NCBI RefSeq assembly: GCF_004361855.1
Contig: NZ_SNWQ01000034.1
Location: 1-64,000 of the forward strand
DNA length: 64,000 bases
Source of the DNA: Kribbella caucasensis
GTDB taxonomy: Bacteria; Actinomycetota; Actinomycetes; Propionibacteriales; Kribbellaceae
Direction of reading: 5' to 3'
Below, piece by piece: positions 8,225-16,380 of the stretch. The translations under genes were made by a program, and so were the position numbers. The notes beneath the pieces were generated by a model, which was given only the letters and a program-made list of their open reading frames with translations, did not search any database and was not told where the DNA came from. Position 1 is the first letter of the stretch; every line of letters begins with the position of its first letter.

Positions 8225-8884
8225 TCAGCGTTCCCTCCTCCGACCGGGCCGTTCGAGTAACTGCTTCGCCAACGTGTCGGCCAGCCACGCTGCGTACTTC
8301 TCGTCGCTCCAACCGTAGCGCCGCAGGGTCAGGTAGGTCCCCGATGAGGAGAGCATCAGCAGCAGGTCGGTGGCGTCCTCGACGGTGAGCCCGGCACGGA
8401 GGCTCCAGCGGTCGGCGATCAGTGCCACGATCTGGCTCAGCCCCTCACGGCGCAGCCGCTCGCTGTTCGCGACCACGGCAGCCGCGTCGGGCTCGTGCGG
8501 CGCCGATTCGGCGACCTCCTTGATCACTGCGGCGCGGGTCAGGATCGCCGTGTTGCCGTCGACGAACGCGGCCAGAGCCGCCCTGCCGGAGCGGGCGGCG
8601 ACTAGGTCGGCGAAGAACGGCTGCTCCATCGGGGGGAGCCGCTCGGGTCCGAGGACGGCGTGGTCGAAGCACGCCTGCAGCAGCTCTGCCTTGGTGTGGA
8701 AGGTGAAGTAGACAGTCTGGACCGCGACGCCGGACCGCGTCGCGATGTCACCCATTCGCGCCCCCATGAACCCCGCCTCCGAGAAGACCTCGACGGCGGC
8801 GCGGATTATCCGCTCACGGGTAGCCGCCGCCTGCTCGCGACGCGTCCGCTTCGGGGGATTGACAGCCTCTGCCACGAGACACAA
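8225..8884 (-). CDS. TetR/AcrR-family regulator
   Basis: This 219-residue protein has a standard TetR N-terminal DNA-binding domain (about 18-64, containing MGDIATRSGVAVQTVYFTF) and a helical C-terminal ligand domain. It is co-transcribed with the downstream small membrane protein and divergent from the hemerythrin gene at 8958. Three direct TCACTA repeats 13 bases apart lie between them and are the likely binding site. Effector unknown. Confidence 0.9.
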   Translation of the reverse strand: MCLVAEAVNPPKRTRREQAAATRERIIRAAVEVFSEAGFMGARMGDIATRSGVAVQTVYFTFHTKAELLQACFDHAVLGPERLPPMEQPFFADLVAARSGRAALAAFVDGNTAILTRAAVIKEVAESAPHEPDAAAVVANSERLRREGLSQIVALIADRWSLRAGLTVEDATDLLLMLSSSGTYLTLRRYGWSDEKYAAWLADTLAKQLLERPGRRRER

Positions 8885-8899
8885 ACTACCAGTAGTTAT

Positions 8900-8939
8900 T
8901 CACTAGCGAAGCTCACTAGTGTCGCTCACTAATGAGTGA
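8900..8939. promoter_or_regulatory. Three 13-bp-spaced TCACTA repeats, probable TetR operator
   Basis: TCACTA occurs at 8900, 8913 and 8926, giving three exact 13-base units. CACTAGTG at 8914-8921 is a perfect palindrome, and TCACTAATGAGTGA at 8926-8939 is an inverted repeat (TCACT, four bases, AGTGA). The array fills the space between the divergent TetR and hemerythrin starts, so it can control both. Confidence 0.7.
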
Positions 8940-8957
8940 ATCACCGGGGGGTCTTCA

Positions 8958-9617
8958 ATGACCGCACAGAACAGTCCCGCCACGGCGTCGGATCCCTGGG
9001 AGATGGCCCTGATCCATCGCCTCATCCGGCGGGGATTCGAGCAGGCGAGTGCGCACGTCCTGGCCGTCGGTGCGGCGACTCGCGCCGGCGCCGTGGCGGC
9101 GTACATCGGCTTCCACCTCGACGGGTTGCACGCCCATCACTCGAGCGAGGACGAGCTGATCTGGCCCGCCCTGCGCGAACGAGCCCAACTGTCCACTGCC
9201 CTGATCAGCCGCATGGAGGAGCAGCATGCGGGCGTACACGACGCAATCGAAACGACCCGGCGCGAGCTTTCAGTGTGGACAGCCAACCCGACCACTGAAG
9301 CATCTAGGTCGCTCGCTGCGGACCTTGCCACCATAGTCGACAGGCTGGCAGAGCACCTCGCGGAGGAAGAGCGCGAGGTAGTACCGCTGATCGCGGCCCA
9401 CATCAGCCAGGCGGAGTGGGACCATCTCGGGGAAGTTGCCTTCAGCAAGTTCACCCCACAGCAGCGGTTCACCGCCATGGGCGAGCTGCTCGAGGCCGCC
9501 CGTCCCGACGAGGCCGCCCGGATGCTGGCCGGCCTGCCGGCTCCGGTGCGAGTGATCTGGCGACTGGTCGGCCGCCGGCAGTACCAGAGATTTATGAACT
9601 CGGTCCGCGGCGCCTAG
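8958..9617 (+). CDS. Hemerythrin-domain protein
   Basis: The protein has 219 residues. A hemerythrin-like helical bundle is shown by LIHRLIRRGF near residue 18, HLDGLHAHHSSEDELIWP around 54-71 (the HHxxxDE iron-ligand signature), HAGVH near 91, and HLAEEEREVVP near 135. This fold binds a di-iron centre and senses or carries O2, NO or reactive species. The C-terminal 60 residues are helical and less conserved. The divergent TetR and the repeat array suggest regulated expression. A strong hairpin follows its stop. Confidence 0.88.
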   Translation: MTAQNSPATASDPWEMALIHRLIRRGFEQASAHVLAVGAATRAGAVAAYIGFHLDGLHAHHSSEDELIWPALRERAQLSTALISRMEEQHAGVHDAIETTRRELSVWTANPTTEASRSLAADLATIVDRLAEHLAEEEREVVPLIAAHISQAEWDHLGEVAFSKFTPQQRFTAMGELLEAARPDEAARMLAGLPAPVRVIWRLVGRRQYQRFMNSVRGA

Positions 9618-9625
9618 CGGCCCAC

Positions 9626-9656
9626 GCCGGCAGGCGCCTATCAGACGCCTGCCGGC
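9626..9656 (+). terminator. Hairpin terminator after the hemerythrin gene
   Basis: GCCGGCAGGCG (9626-9636) pairs perfectly with CGCCTGCCGGC (9646-9656) around a 9-base loop, 9 bases past the stop codon. No T-run follows, as is common in high-GC actinomycetes. It lies between convergent genes and may serve both. Confidence 0.7.
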
Positions 9657-9752
9657 CTCCCCCCGGTTGTCGGCGATACATGCCCGCCTCGATCTACGGT
9701 CGGGTGCCGCCCGGGACCGAGTCAACGACGGTAGGGGGTGAACTCAGAGCCC

Positions 9753-10547
9753 CTACGAGTGGTCGCGTTGGTGGTTGGCGGCCGCGGCGTCGAACGCTTG
9801 CGCAACAGATTCCCCGGTGCCGTCGGCATCGACCACACCCAGGATGAAGGCCACCACTGTCTCTGCGAACAGGCTGGCATCTTGGCGGAACTGCTCCATT
9901 TCGTCGTACTGCAAGCGAGAACGGAGCAGGAATCCGTCGAGCATCGCCTGCAATGCCAGGCCGAGACGTTCGACGGTCCAGCCTTGTCGGAGGCTGAGTC
10001 CGAACGCTTGCATGAGGCCCGCATATCCCTCGTACCACGGTTGCCTGGTCAGGCCGATGTCAGTGAGGACGGCGGCCTTCAGTTCGGGGTACTGGTCGAG
10101 CAACGCGCCGATGTGGTGCAGCAGATAGGAACGTGGCCGGGCCTGCAGCAGGTCGAGCAACCCGTCGCACAGTCCGGTGATGGCTTCCGACGGACTGGCC
10201 GCGGCGGCGACGCCGGCGAGATGCTCGACCTGCAACGCCGGGTTCGCGGCGGGCGAGTCGCGGTACAGCATGGTGTGGATGATCGCGGCTTTGACGAAGC
10301 TGTTCTTGTCCGCCCACCGGTTGCGGAAGGCCTTCTGGCTGGCCCCCTCGCCATGCCGGGCACGCGCCATCTCGACCACGTCCTCGACCCGTAGCCACTC
10401 CAGCGCCGCCGGGAAGTGCACTCTGCGCAGCCGGCGAGGGCGTTCGTTCAGCGAGGTCGAGAACATGGCGTCGATCAGTTCCGCGGCGGCGTCGAGAAAG
10501 TACCCGGCGCTCTCGTCGTCGGTCGTCGGCGCCGGCCGTGGCGTCAC
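9753..10547 (-). CDS. TetR-like regulator
   Basis: This 264-residue, almost wholly helical protein has a degenerate N-terminal helix-turn-helix (EDVVEMARARHGEGASQKAFRNRW around 55-80, followed by DKNSFVKAAIIHTML) and a TetR-type C-terminal domain. GTG at 10547 is the start, 19 bases after the stop of the preceding gene on the same strand. It closes a probable three-gene unit with the DUF6345 gene and its partner. Family membership is fairly clear; target and ligand are unknown. Confidence 0.7.
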   Translation of the reverse strand: MTPRPAPTTDDESAGYFLDAAAELIDAMFSTSLNERPRRLRRVHFPAALEWLRVEDVVEMARARHGEGASQKAFRNRWADKNSFVKAAIIHTMLYRDSPAANPALQVEHLAGVAAAASPSEAITGLCDGLLDLLQARPRSYLLHHIGALLDQYPELKAAVLTDIGLTRQPWYEGYAGLMQAFGLSLRQGWTVERLGLALQAMLDGFLLRSRLQYDEMEQFRQDASLFAETVVAFILGVVDADGTGESVAQAFDAAAANHQRDHS

Positions 10548-10566
10548 TGCGCTGCCACTCGAAGTA

Positions 10567-11340
10567 TTACCGGGTGGCGGGCAGTCGAAGGAGTTGCTTT
10601 GGTGCGTCTCCCTCGGTGTCGGTGTCGGTGTGTTCGACCTCCACGAACCAGCTCGGTTCCAGGAGGTCTGCGCCGCCGGCGTACGGGGCTGCCCAGAAGG
10701 CGAGGTCCGCGGACCTGACCTCCAGGCCGTCGGTTCGGCCGTTCCGGTGTTTGGCCGCCGACAGGAGTTCGGACAGAATCTCGTCCTTCTCGATCAGCTC
10801 GCGTTCGCCGTACCGCTCGAGGCTCGCCCAGCTCATGACCATCATCCTCAGCGGTACGTCGCTGTCGGCAAAGGTCAGTGAGGCTCCGGCGCGCGGGCCG
10901 CTCACTGGTAGCTCGTCGAGGAAGACGCGCGCTCGTACGTCGGTCTTCACCGGGTGCCGGCGTCGTTCCTTGCCGTCGAAAGTCACGGCTTCGGTGGTTT
11001 GCGCGTCGATCCGCCAGTCCAGTTGGAACTCGGATCGGAGGCCGGCGGCACCCAGGCCGTGGCGTTCGAGGAGTTCGGTGGTCATCGAAGCGGCGGCGTC
11101 GGCCTTCAGCGGCTCGCCCTCGCTGGTCGCGATGCCGCGGGTCAGGTCGACCGCGGTGGTGACTCCGCCCATCCGGTTGGTCGGCTGGCCGTGTACGACG
11201 GCCCCTGATCTGCCGTTGATGGCGATCGCGTTCTCCGCCTCGACCTGTTCGCCGTCCAGGTGGAACTGTTCGGCCAACGAGCGAAGCCGGTCGAAGTCGA
11301 GTTTGGCCGGTCGTACCAGAGCAATAGCTATGCGTGTCAT
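10567..11340 (-). CDS. Unknown protein, partner of the DUF6345 gene
   Basis: The protein has 257 residues, no signal peptide and no membrane segment. The central part RARVFLDELPVSGPRAGASLTF, followed by LRMMVMSW and a late LEPSWFVEVEH, resembles the beta-rich region that in my recollection precedes the DUF6345 domain in single-chain homologues. This is memory-based and unverified. ATG at 11340 has a good GAAGGGA ribosome site, and the gap from the DUF6345 stop is 18 bases. Together they look like a two-subunit version of one system. No catalytic motif is recognised. Confidence 0.6.
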   Translation of the reverse strand: MTRIAIALVRPAKLDFDRLRSLAEQFHLDGEQVEAENAIAINGRSGAVVHGQPTNRMGGVTTAVDLTRGIATSEGEPLKADAAASMTTELLERHGLGAAGLRSEFQLDWRIDAQTTEAVTFDGKERRRHPVKTDVRARVFLDELPVSGPRAGASLTFADSDVPLRMMVMSWASLERYGERELIEKDEILSELLSAAKHRNGRTDGLEVRSADLAFWAAPYAGGADLLEPSWFVEVEHTDTDTEGDAPKQLLRLPATR

Positions 11341-11358
11341 GACAGTTTCCCTTCTTGG

Positions 11359-12147
11359 TCAGCAGGCGTGGGGGATCCAGGTCCAGGAGAACAACCCCTG
11401 GCCGCGAACCGGGTCGGGGCTGACGAAGCCGTGGCCGTGCAGGAAGTCGGCTCCGGTGTTGGTACCAGGGCTGTTGGCGTAGAGCACGGCCGCCTCGACA
11501 CCGGTGGGCTGGCAGTGCTCGGCCATGAAGAACCACGCGTCGATAACGCGCATCGGGCCGCCCTGAACAAGCCACTCAGGAATGCCATAGACGACGCTGA
11601 GCCACCGGCCGTCCATGGCGGAGGCGAAGACCCTTCCCGGATCTGGGAGGTCGAGGCTGACGTTAGTGAAGCTCAGGATCGCGTGCGCGCCCTCGAACGC
11701 GTCTGCCCAGCGATCGAATACGTCGCGGTTCGTCCCGTTCAAGGTGGCGTCCATCTGCAGTGTGTTGCAGACCTCCAGCGCGAGCCACTCGAGATCGCCG
11801 TGTCCCATTCGCAGGTCGCCGTCGTTGCCGTTGCCGTTCGACGTGAAGTCCCCCCGGACCTGCGAGTCGTCCGGCACGTCGCTGCGGAAGTAGAACCCGG
11901 TCGTGCTGCCATGGCCGGTGAAGTAGACGATGTCGGCTCGCTCGAGCCATTGGTCGGCGTGACCACCCCGGGCGTTGGCCTTGAAGTCGTCCTCCCAGGC
12001 ATTCGAGTTGCCCCAGTTGAACAGCCCGGTTGCCCCGTCATGATTGCGCAGCTCGTCGTAGAACCCGCCGGCATCCTCATGTTCGTGATGGAGCTGGTTG
12101 AGGTTGTTGTAGTCGTTGATCCATTCCACTCCGATGCCGTACGACAT
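11359..12147 (-). CDS. DUF6345 protein, caspase/gingipain-like (clan CD) fold candidate
   Basis: The protein has 262 residues. The start at 12147 follows a very strong AGGGGGAGGGGCG site and gives the conserved N-terminus MSYGIGVEWINDYN; longer readings upstream overlap the next gene and look non-coding. Features of DUF6345 are FNWGNSNAWEDDF, YFTGHGSTTGFYF and DLEWLALEVCNTLQ. A His-Gly after a hydrophobic strand, followed by a Cys at the end of a second hydrophobic strand, is the layout of clan CD cysteine peptidases (caspase, legumain, gingipain). The His of TGHG and Cys of EVC are therefore the candidate dyad; this is inference from pattern. No signal peptide is visible. It is transcribed first in a unit with the 10567 and 9753 genes. 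Confidence 0.75.
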   Translation of the reverse strand: MSYGIGVEWINDYNNLNQLHHEHEDAGGFYDELRNHDGATGLFNWGNSNAWEDDFKANARGGHADQWLERADIVYFTGHGSTTGFYFRSDVPDDSQVRGDFTSNGNGNDGDLRMGHGDLEWLALEVCNTLQMDATLNGTNRDVFDRWADAFEGAHAILSFTNVSLDLPDPGRVFASAMDGRWLSVVYGIPEWLVQGGPMRVIDAWFFMAEHCQPTGVEAAVLYANSPGTNTGADFLHGHGFVSPDPVRGQGLFSWTWIPHAC

Positions 12148-12347
12148 CGCCCCTCCCCCTGTGCCGAATGTCCGCGCACGACAAGGAGACCGACCACATG
12201 GTCGGATACCCCCATCCTCGTCGAGTCGCACCTTTGGTTGAACGGAGCGCCGTGACGAAGCCCTTGATACAACACATTTCCCAACCCTGGCTCGGCCGCT
12301 CATCGTGCCGTATGGCTGGCGAACCGTGTGGTGCGGGACGGAGCACG

Positions 12348-12839
12348 TCAGTGTTCGGTGAGCTTCGGGGTGTCGTAGAAGGTGACCTGGCCGTTCTCGT
12401 CGTACGCGACACCGCTGAACTTCGCCCGGCCGATGGGGTTGTCGCAGAGGAACCGCAGCACGGTGCCGTCCGGGTCGGGCAAGTCCACGCCGATTCCGTA
12501 GTGTCCGCCGTCCCATACCTCGGTGTGCTCGAGTCCGAGCTCGTCCCAGCGGGCAACTATCCGATGGAAGGAGTCCCGATCAGCGATCTCGAAGGCGACC
12601 ACATCGAAGCCGGACAGATTTGGCCGGTTCGCGCAAAACTCCCGGTCTCGCAACGCGATCACGAAGCCGCCGTCGTGATCGGCCAGCACAGCGCCGCGCA
12701 GCTCACCCTGCTCGGCGAACTCGGCCGCCAGCTCGAGGTCGAGGGCGCGCCGATACCAGCGGACACTGCCGGCCAGATCGGCAACCGGGATCTTGACCTG
12801 ACGAATCCTCGCCAACCCGATACCCATTGCTTGCTCCAT
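12348..12839 (-). CDS. VOC-family (glyoxalase/bleomycin-resistance fold) protein
   Basis: This 163-residue protein has two beta-alpha-beta-beta-beta halves. RQVKIPVADLAGSVRWYRRALDLEL opens the fold and GVDLPDPDGTVLRFLCDN closes it, with the usual metal-ligand-type Glu replaced by Arg/Leu context. An alternative start at 12827 (MGIGLARI) is possible. About 200 bases separate it from the DUF6345 gene downstream, so it is probably a separate unit. Substrate unknown. Confidence 0.85.
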   Translation of the reverse strand: MEQAMGIGLARIRQVKIPVADLAGSVRWYRRALDLELAAEFAEQGELRGAVLADHDGGFVIALRDREFCANRPNLSGFDVVAFEIADRDSFHRIVARWDELGLEHTEVWDGGHYGIGVDLPDPDGTVLRFLCDNPIGRAKFSGVAYDENGQVTFYDTPKLTEH

Positions 12840-13009
12840 TGATCGCCTGCGTTCCCATGGTGACGCCAGCGTACGCTGCGGCTCGCCTCACCGGCCTGAT
12901 CTTCGTCAGCGTGGCAGTCCGGCTCCCAACCGCCGGTGCTTCACCAATGAGTTGAGGCGGTGGGACAGTGGCGGTAGCGCAGGTCGTACGTCGTCTCTGG
13001 AGGTCTGGG

Positions 13010-13969
13010 ATGAGTAAGCCGTTTGCGTCGTCGGCGGATTTGGGGGACAAGGCCGAGACGTTGGAGGTGCTGGTGGATGGGGTGTATGCGCTCACCGCGG
13101 AAGGGGATCCGAACGTTGGTGCGATCGAGGGTGAGGACTTTGTCGTCGCGTTCGAGGCCCTCGCGACACCGGTGGCCGCGCGGGACTGGTTGGACCGGTT
13201 GCGGGAGTACACCGACAAGCCGGTGAAGTACCTGGTGCTCAGCCACTACCACGCCGTACGGGTGCTTGGCGCGAGCGCGTTCGATGCCGAGGTCGTGGTC
13301 GCGCATGAGCAGACGCGCCGCCTGATCGCCGAGCGGGGCAAGGAGGACTGGGAGTCGGAGTATGGGCGGATGCCGCGGCTGTTCAGGGAGCCGGCCTCGA
13401 TCCCGGGGCTGACCTGGCCCGACGTGACGTTCTCCGACCGACTGACGATCGACCTGGGCGGTGATCGCGGCGAACTCGTCCTGCAGTACTGCGGACGCGG
13501 GCACACCGCCGGCGACATCGTGGCCTGGTTGCCGCGGCACCGGATCCTCTTCGCGGGTGATCTGGTGGAGGCGCAGGCGGCCCTCTACACCGGCGACGCC
13601 TTCCACTTCGACTGGTCGACGGGGACGCTCGACCGGGTGAAGGAGTTCGGTGCGGACACCTTGATCGGTGGGCGCGGCGCGATCCCGCGCGGACGGGACG
13701 CGGTCGACGCGGCGATCGAGCAGACCCGCGACTTCCTGATCGTGATGCGCGACCGGGTCGGCGCCGTACATGCCGGTGGTGGCACGCTGCGTGAGGCGTT
13801 CGAGGCGACGCACGAGGCACTCGCGCCGAAGTTCGGGCACTGGCCGATCTTCGAGCACTGCCTGCCGTTCGACGTGTCCCGGTTGTGGGACGAGTTCGAC
13901 GGTATCGACTGGCCGCGGGTGTGGACCGCCGAGCGGGACCGCGACGTCTGGAACCAGCTGCAGGACTGA
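13010..13969 (+). CDS. MBL-fold metallo-hydrolase with altered metal motif
   Basis: The protein has 319 residues and the metallo-beta-lactamase topology: early strands, SHYHAVRVLG, GRGHTAGDIVAWLP and ILFAGDLVEAQ. The classic HxHxDH signature reads HYHAVR, so the Asp and second His ligands are absent while the later His and Asp (GHTAGD, FAGD) remain. This may be a subfamily trait, with one metal site lost. The start at 13010 follows GGAGG. The stop is 3 bases before the FAD-monooxygenase start, so the two are an operon and may act in one degradative pathway. Confidence 0.85.
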   Translation: MSKPFASSADLGDKAETLEVLVDGVYALTAEGDPNVGAIEGEDFVVAFEALATPVAARDWLDRLREYTDKPVKYLVLSHYHAVRVLGASAFDAEVVVAHEQTRRLIAERGKEDWESEYGRMPRLFREPASIPGLTWPDVTFSDRLTIDLGGDRGELVLQYCGRGHTAGDIVAWLPRHRILFAGDLVEAQAALYTGDAFHFDWSTGTLDRVKEFGADTLIGGRGAIPRGRDAVDAAIEQTRDFLIVMRDRVGAVHAGGGTLREAFEATHEALAPKFGHWPIFEHCLPFDVSRLWDEFDGIDWPRVWTAERDRDVWNQLQD

Positions 13970-13972
13970 CCG

Positions 13973-15571
13973 ATGCGCACCCCGTCCCGATACCGCGGCT
14001 CACCGGTCGTTGTCATCGGCAACGGACCGGTCGGCCAGACAGCTGCGTTGCTGCTGGCGCGCTGGGGCATCCCCGTCGTGCTGCTCGACCAGCGGCCGGC
14101 TCGAGATGCGGTGGGGTCGAAGGCCATCTGCCAGCAGCGCGACGTTCTCGACGTGTGGGCCGCGGCCGGTGCTCCGGAGATCGCGGCCGAAGGGCTGACC
14201 TGGACCACCGCCCGGACGTTCTACCGCGATCGGGAGCTGTTCGCCTGGTCCTTCGTGGATCCTGGCAGCTCGCCGTTGCCCGCGTTCGTCAACATCTCGC
14301 AGTCCAGGACCGAGCAACTGCTCGACGAACGCATCGCCGCGCAACCCTTGATCGACGTCCGCTGGGACCACGAGGTCACCAGCATCGATCAGGACGGCGA
14401 CGGGGTGACTCTGACCTGCGCGAACCAGGTGCGGGTGCAAGCGTCGTACGCCGTCGCCGCGACCGGCGCGCGGTGTGTACTGCGGGACCTGCTGGGCGTG
14501 AGCTTCGACGGCAGCTCCTTCGACGACCTGTTCCTGATCTGCGACATCCGTGCCGACCTGCCCGGCTGGGAGAGCGAACGGCGGTTCTACTTCGACCCTT
14601 CGTGGAACCCGGGCCGGCAGGTTCTGATCCACCCCTGCCCCGGTTCGACGTACCGGATCGACTGGCAGGTCCCGGCCGGGTACGACCTCGCCGAAGAGGA
14701 ACGCAGCGGTGCTCTGGATGCCCGGATCCGCAAGATCATCGGCGACCGCCCGTACGAGATCGTGTGGAAGACCGTCTACCGCTTCCACGCTCGGCTGGTG
14801 GATCGGATGCGGGCCGGCCGGGTGCTGCTGGCCGGTGACTGCGCCCATCTGGTCGCACCGTTCGGCGCGCGCGGGCTGAACTCCGGCGTACTGGACGCGG
14901 AGAACGCGGCCTGGAAGCTGGCCTTCGTACTGCGCGGCTGGGCACCGGAGTCCCTGCTCGACACTTATCACGACGAACGACACGCCGCCGCGCTGGAGAA
15001 CCTCGACGTCACCAGCGCCACGATGCGGTTCCTCGTGCCGCCCGACGACGCGGCGAGACGGGCGCGACACGAACTCCTCCAGGCCGCGGCCACGAACGCC
15101 GACGCCCGATCGAAGGTGAACTCCGGTCGATTGGCAGAACCCTTCTGGTACGTCGATTCGCCGCTAACCACCGCCGATCCGTCCCGGCCGTTTATGGGTC
15201 GCCCGGAACGCGGGAAGTCCCCAGCCACGTGCCCCGGCGTACTGATTCCCGACGTACCGATCCACGACCCGGACCGCCCGGAAGTGACGCGCCTACGCGA
15301 GATCGTGCGCGACGGGGTGCTCGCACTGACGACAGACGGCGTGAGTACGACGGAGGTGACGCTGGCCTTGAAGAATGCCATCGACGCCCCGAGCCGGGTG
15401 CTGAGCATCGAGGCGATCGACTCCAGCGGAACCCTGACGACCGCACTAGGAGCGCGCCCCGGCGAGGTCTGGCTGATCCGCCCCGACGGTCACGTGGCCG
15501 CCACAATCCCCGACCCGACCGCTGCCACGATTACAGCCGCCGCCCGCCGATCACTAGGAAGTCAGAGGTAA
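13973..15571 (+). CDS. FAD-dependent aromatic monooxygenase (MhpA/UbiH-like)
   Basis: The protein has 532 residues. The N-terminal dinucleotide fold has VVIGNGPVGQTAALLLARWG (about 13-32). The mid GARCVLRDLLG and the late RVLLAGDCAHLVAPFGARG, continuing with LNSGVLDAENAAWKL (about 280-320), are the FAD-ribityl signature of class A flavoprotein hydroxylases. The C-terminal about 120 residues form the thioredoxin-like extension found in phenol/3-hydroxyphenylpropionate hydroxylases. It would hydroxylate an aromatic substrate with O2 and NAD(P)H. It is translationally close-coupled to the MBL hydrolase upstream. The specific substrate cannot be told. Confidence 0.9.
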   Translation: MRTPSRYRGSPVVVIGNGPVGQTAALLLARWGIPVVLLDQRPARDAVGSKAICQQRDVLDVWAAAGAPEIAAEGLTWTTARTFYRDRELFAWSFVDPGSSPLPAFVNISQSRTEQLLDERIAAQPLIDVRWDHEVTSIDQDGDGVTLTCANQVRVQASYAVAATGARCVLRDLLGVSFDGSSFDDLFLICDIRADLPGWESERRFYFDPSWNPGRQVLIHPCPGSTYRIDWQVPAGYDLAEEERSGALDARIRKIIGDRPYEIVWKTVYRFHARLVDRMRAGRVLLAGDCAHLVAPFGARGLNSGVLDAENAAWKLAFVLRGWAPESLLDTYHDERHAAALENLDVTSATMRFLVPPDDAARRARHELLQAAATNADARSKVNSGRLAEPFWYVDSPLTTADPSRPFMGRPERGKSPATCPGVLIPDVPIHDPDRPEVTRLREIVRDGVLALTTDGVSTTEVTLALKNAIDAPSRVLSIEAIDSSGTLTTALGARPGEVWLIRPDGHVAATIPDPTAATITAAARRSLGSQR

Positions 15572-15916
15572 CCTGCCGTCGTCGTGCCGATCGGGGGGGG
15601 TGGCTGGCGAGCAGTGTGCAGAGGTCCTCGGACACAAGGAGGTCGGCCTTGAGCTGATCGGGTATTTCGGCCTCCGACAGCACCGAGTGCAACGCGGCCT
15701 TGCGAGCTGACCAGGTGGCTGCCTGAACCGCTCGCGCGTGCGCGACAGGTGAGGTGCACGAGCTGGGTTAGCTGGCGCCGCGGGTGTGGATCGTTGAACG
15801 CCTCGCGTGCCATGCCCGCACGTGCTGCACGCAGTCACGCAATGCTGCGTCCGCCGCAGTGCCGTCGGGGCGGCCAGCTTCGGCGGACGCATGCTCAGTT
15901 GGTACCACGTACGGCA
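15572..15916. other. Intergenic stretch with a possible gene relic on the minus strand
   Basis: No open gene fills these 345 bases. On the minus strand, about 15690-15590 reads AVQAATWSARKAALHSVL then SEAEIPDQLKADLLVSED. It has coding-like third positions but is preceded by an in-frame TAA and ends in a CCCCCCCC run (plus-strand G-run near 15592-15599). A different minus frame at 15900-15775 gives VPTEHASAEAGRPDG. This fits the wreck of a small gene; its family is unknown. Confidence 0.3.
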
Positions 15917-16207
15917 TCAGGTCGAATGCAGTGCCGAGTGGTCGCGGCGGCGTTGCACCCCGAGGGTGATGCCCAGTCCTGCGCCGGCGAAGGCGATCCC
16001 GCCCAGCGCCCCCAGTGCCACCGACGACGTGTCCAGTCCATTCCTCTCCTCGACAATGGGGACCTCGCCCGCCGGGATGTATTGCGAGGGTCCACCGTCC
16101 GGTTTGACGTCTGCCGACGCCGGTGCGGCGATCGACAGCAGCCCGACGCAGGCCGCGGCACTCGCGGCAAATCCGGTCAGGATCTTCGTGCTTGATGCGT
16201 GAAACAT
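15917..16207 (-). CDS. Small secreted, C-terminally anchored protein
   Basis: The protein has 96 residues. A Sec signal peptide (about 1-32, hydrophobic core GFAASAAACVGLLSIAA, AxA-type site near PASA) is followed by about 30 polar residues. A single hydrophobic segment (about 63-84) then leads to a basic tail QRRRD, which is a stop-transfer topology. It resembles small cell-wall/membrane proteins of actinomycetes; no function known. It is divergent from the large BTAD-WD40 regulator. Confidence 0.7.
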   Translation of the reverse strand: MFHASSTKILTGFAASAAACVGLLSIAAPASADVKPDGGPSQYIPAGEVPIVEERNGLDTSSVALGALGGIAFAGAGLGITLGVQRRRDHSALHST

Positions 16208-16380
16208 GACTTCTCCTGTGCCCTCGCGTCCGGCGGGACTCGCCTCTGTCGGTGGATCCAGGTGCGCCTGACGGTTGGTGATCCGGTTGTCGCACTGTGC
16301 GGTATCGCGCCGGGAAGGCCCGGTATCACGCCGGTATCGCGGCCATTGACGGCCGGCACGTGGAGGTCGAGAGTCGAGAG

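Noticed and set aside
12148..12516. Longer N-terminus for the DUF6345 protein
   Set aside because: The extension overlaps the VOC gene in another frame, and a much better ribosome site precedes the ATG at 12147.
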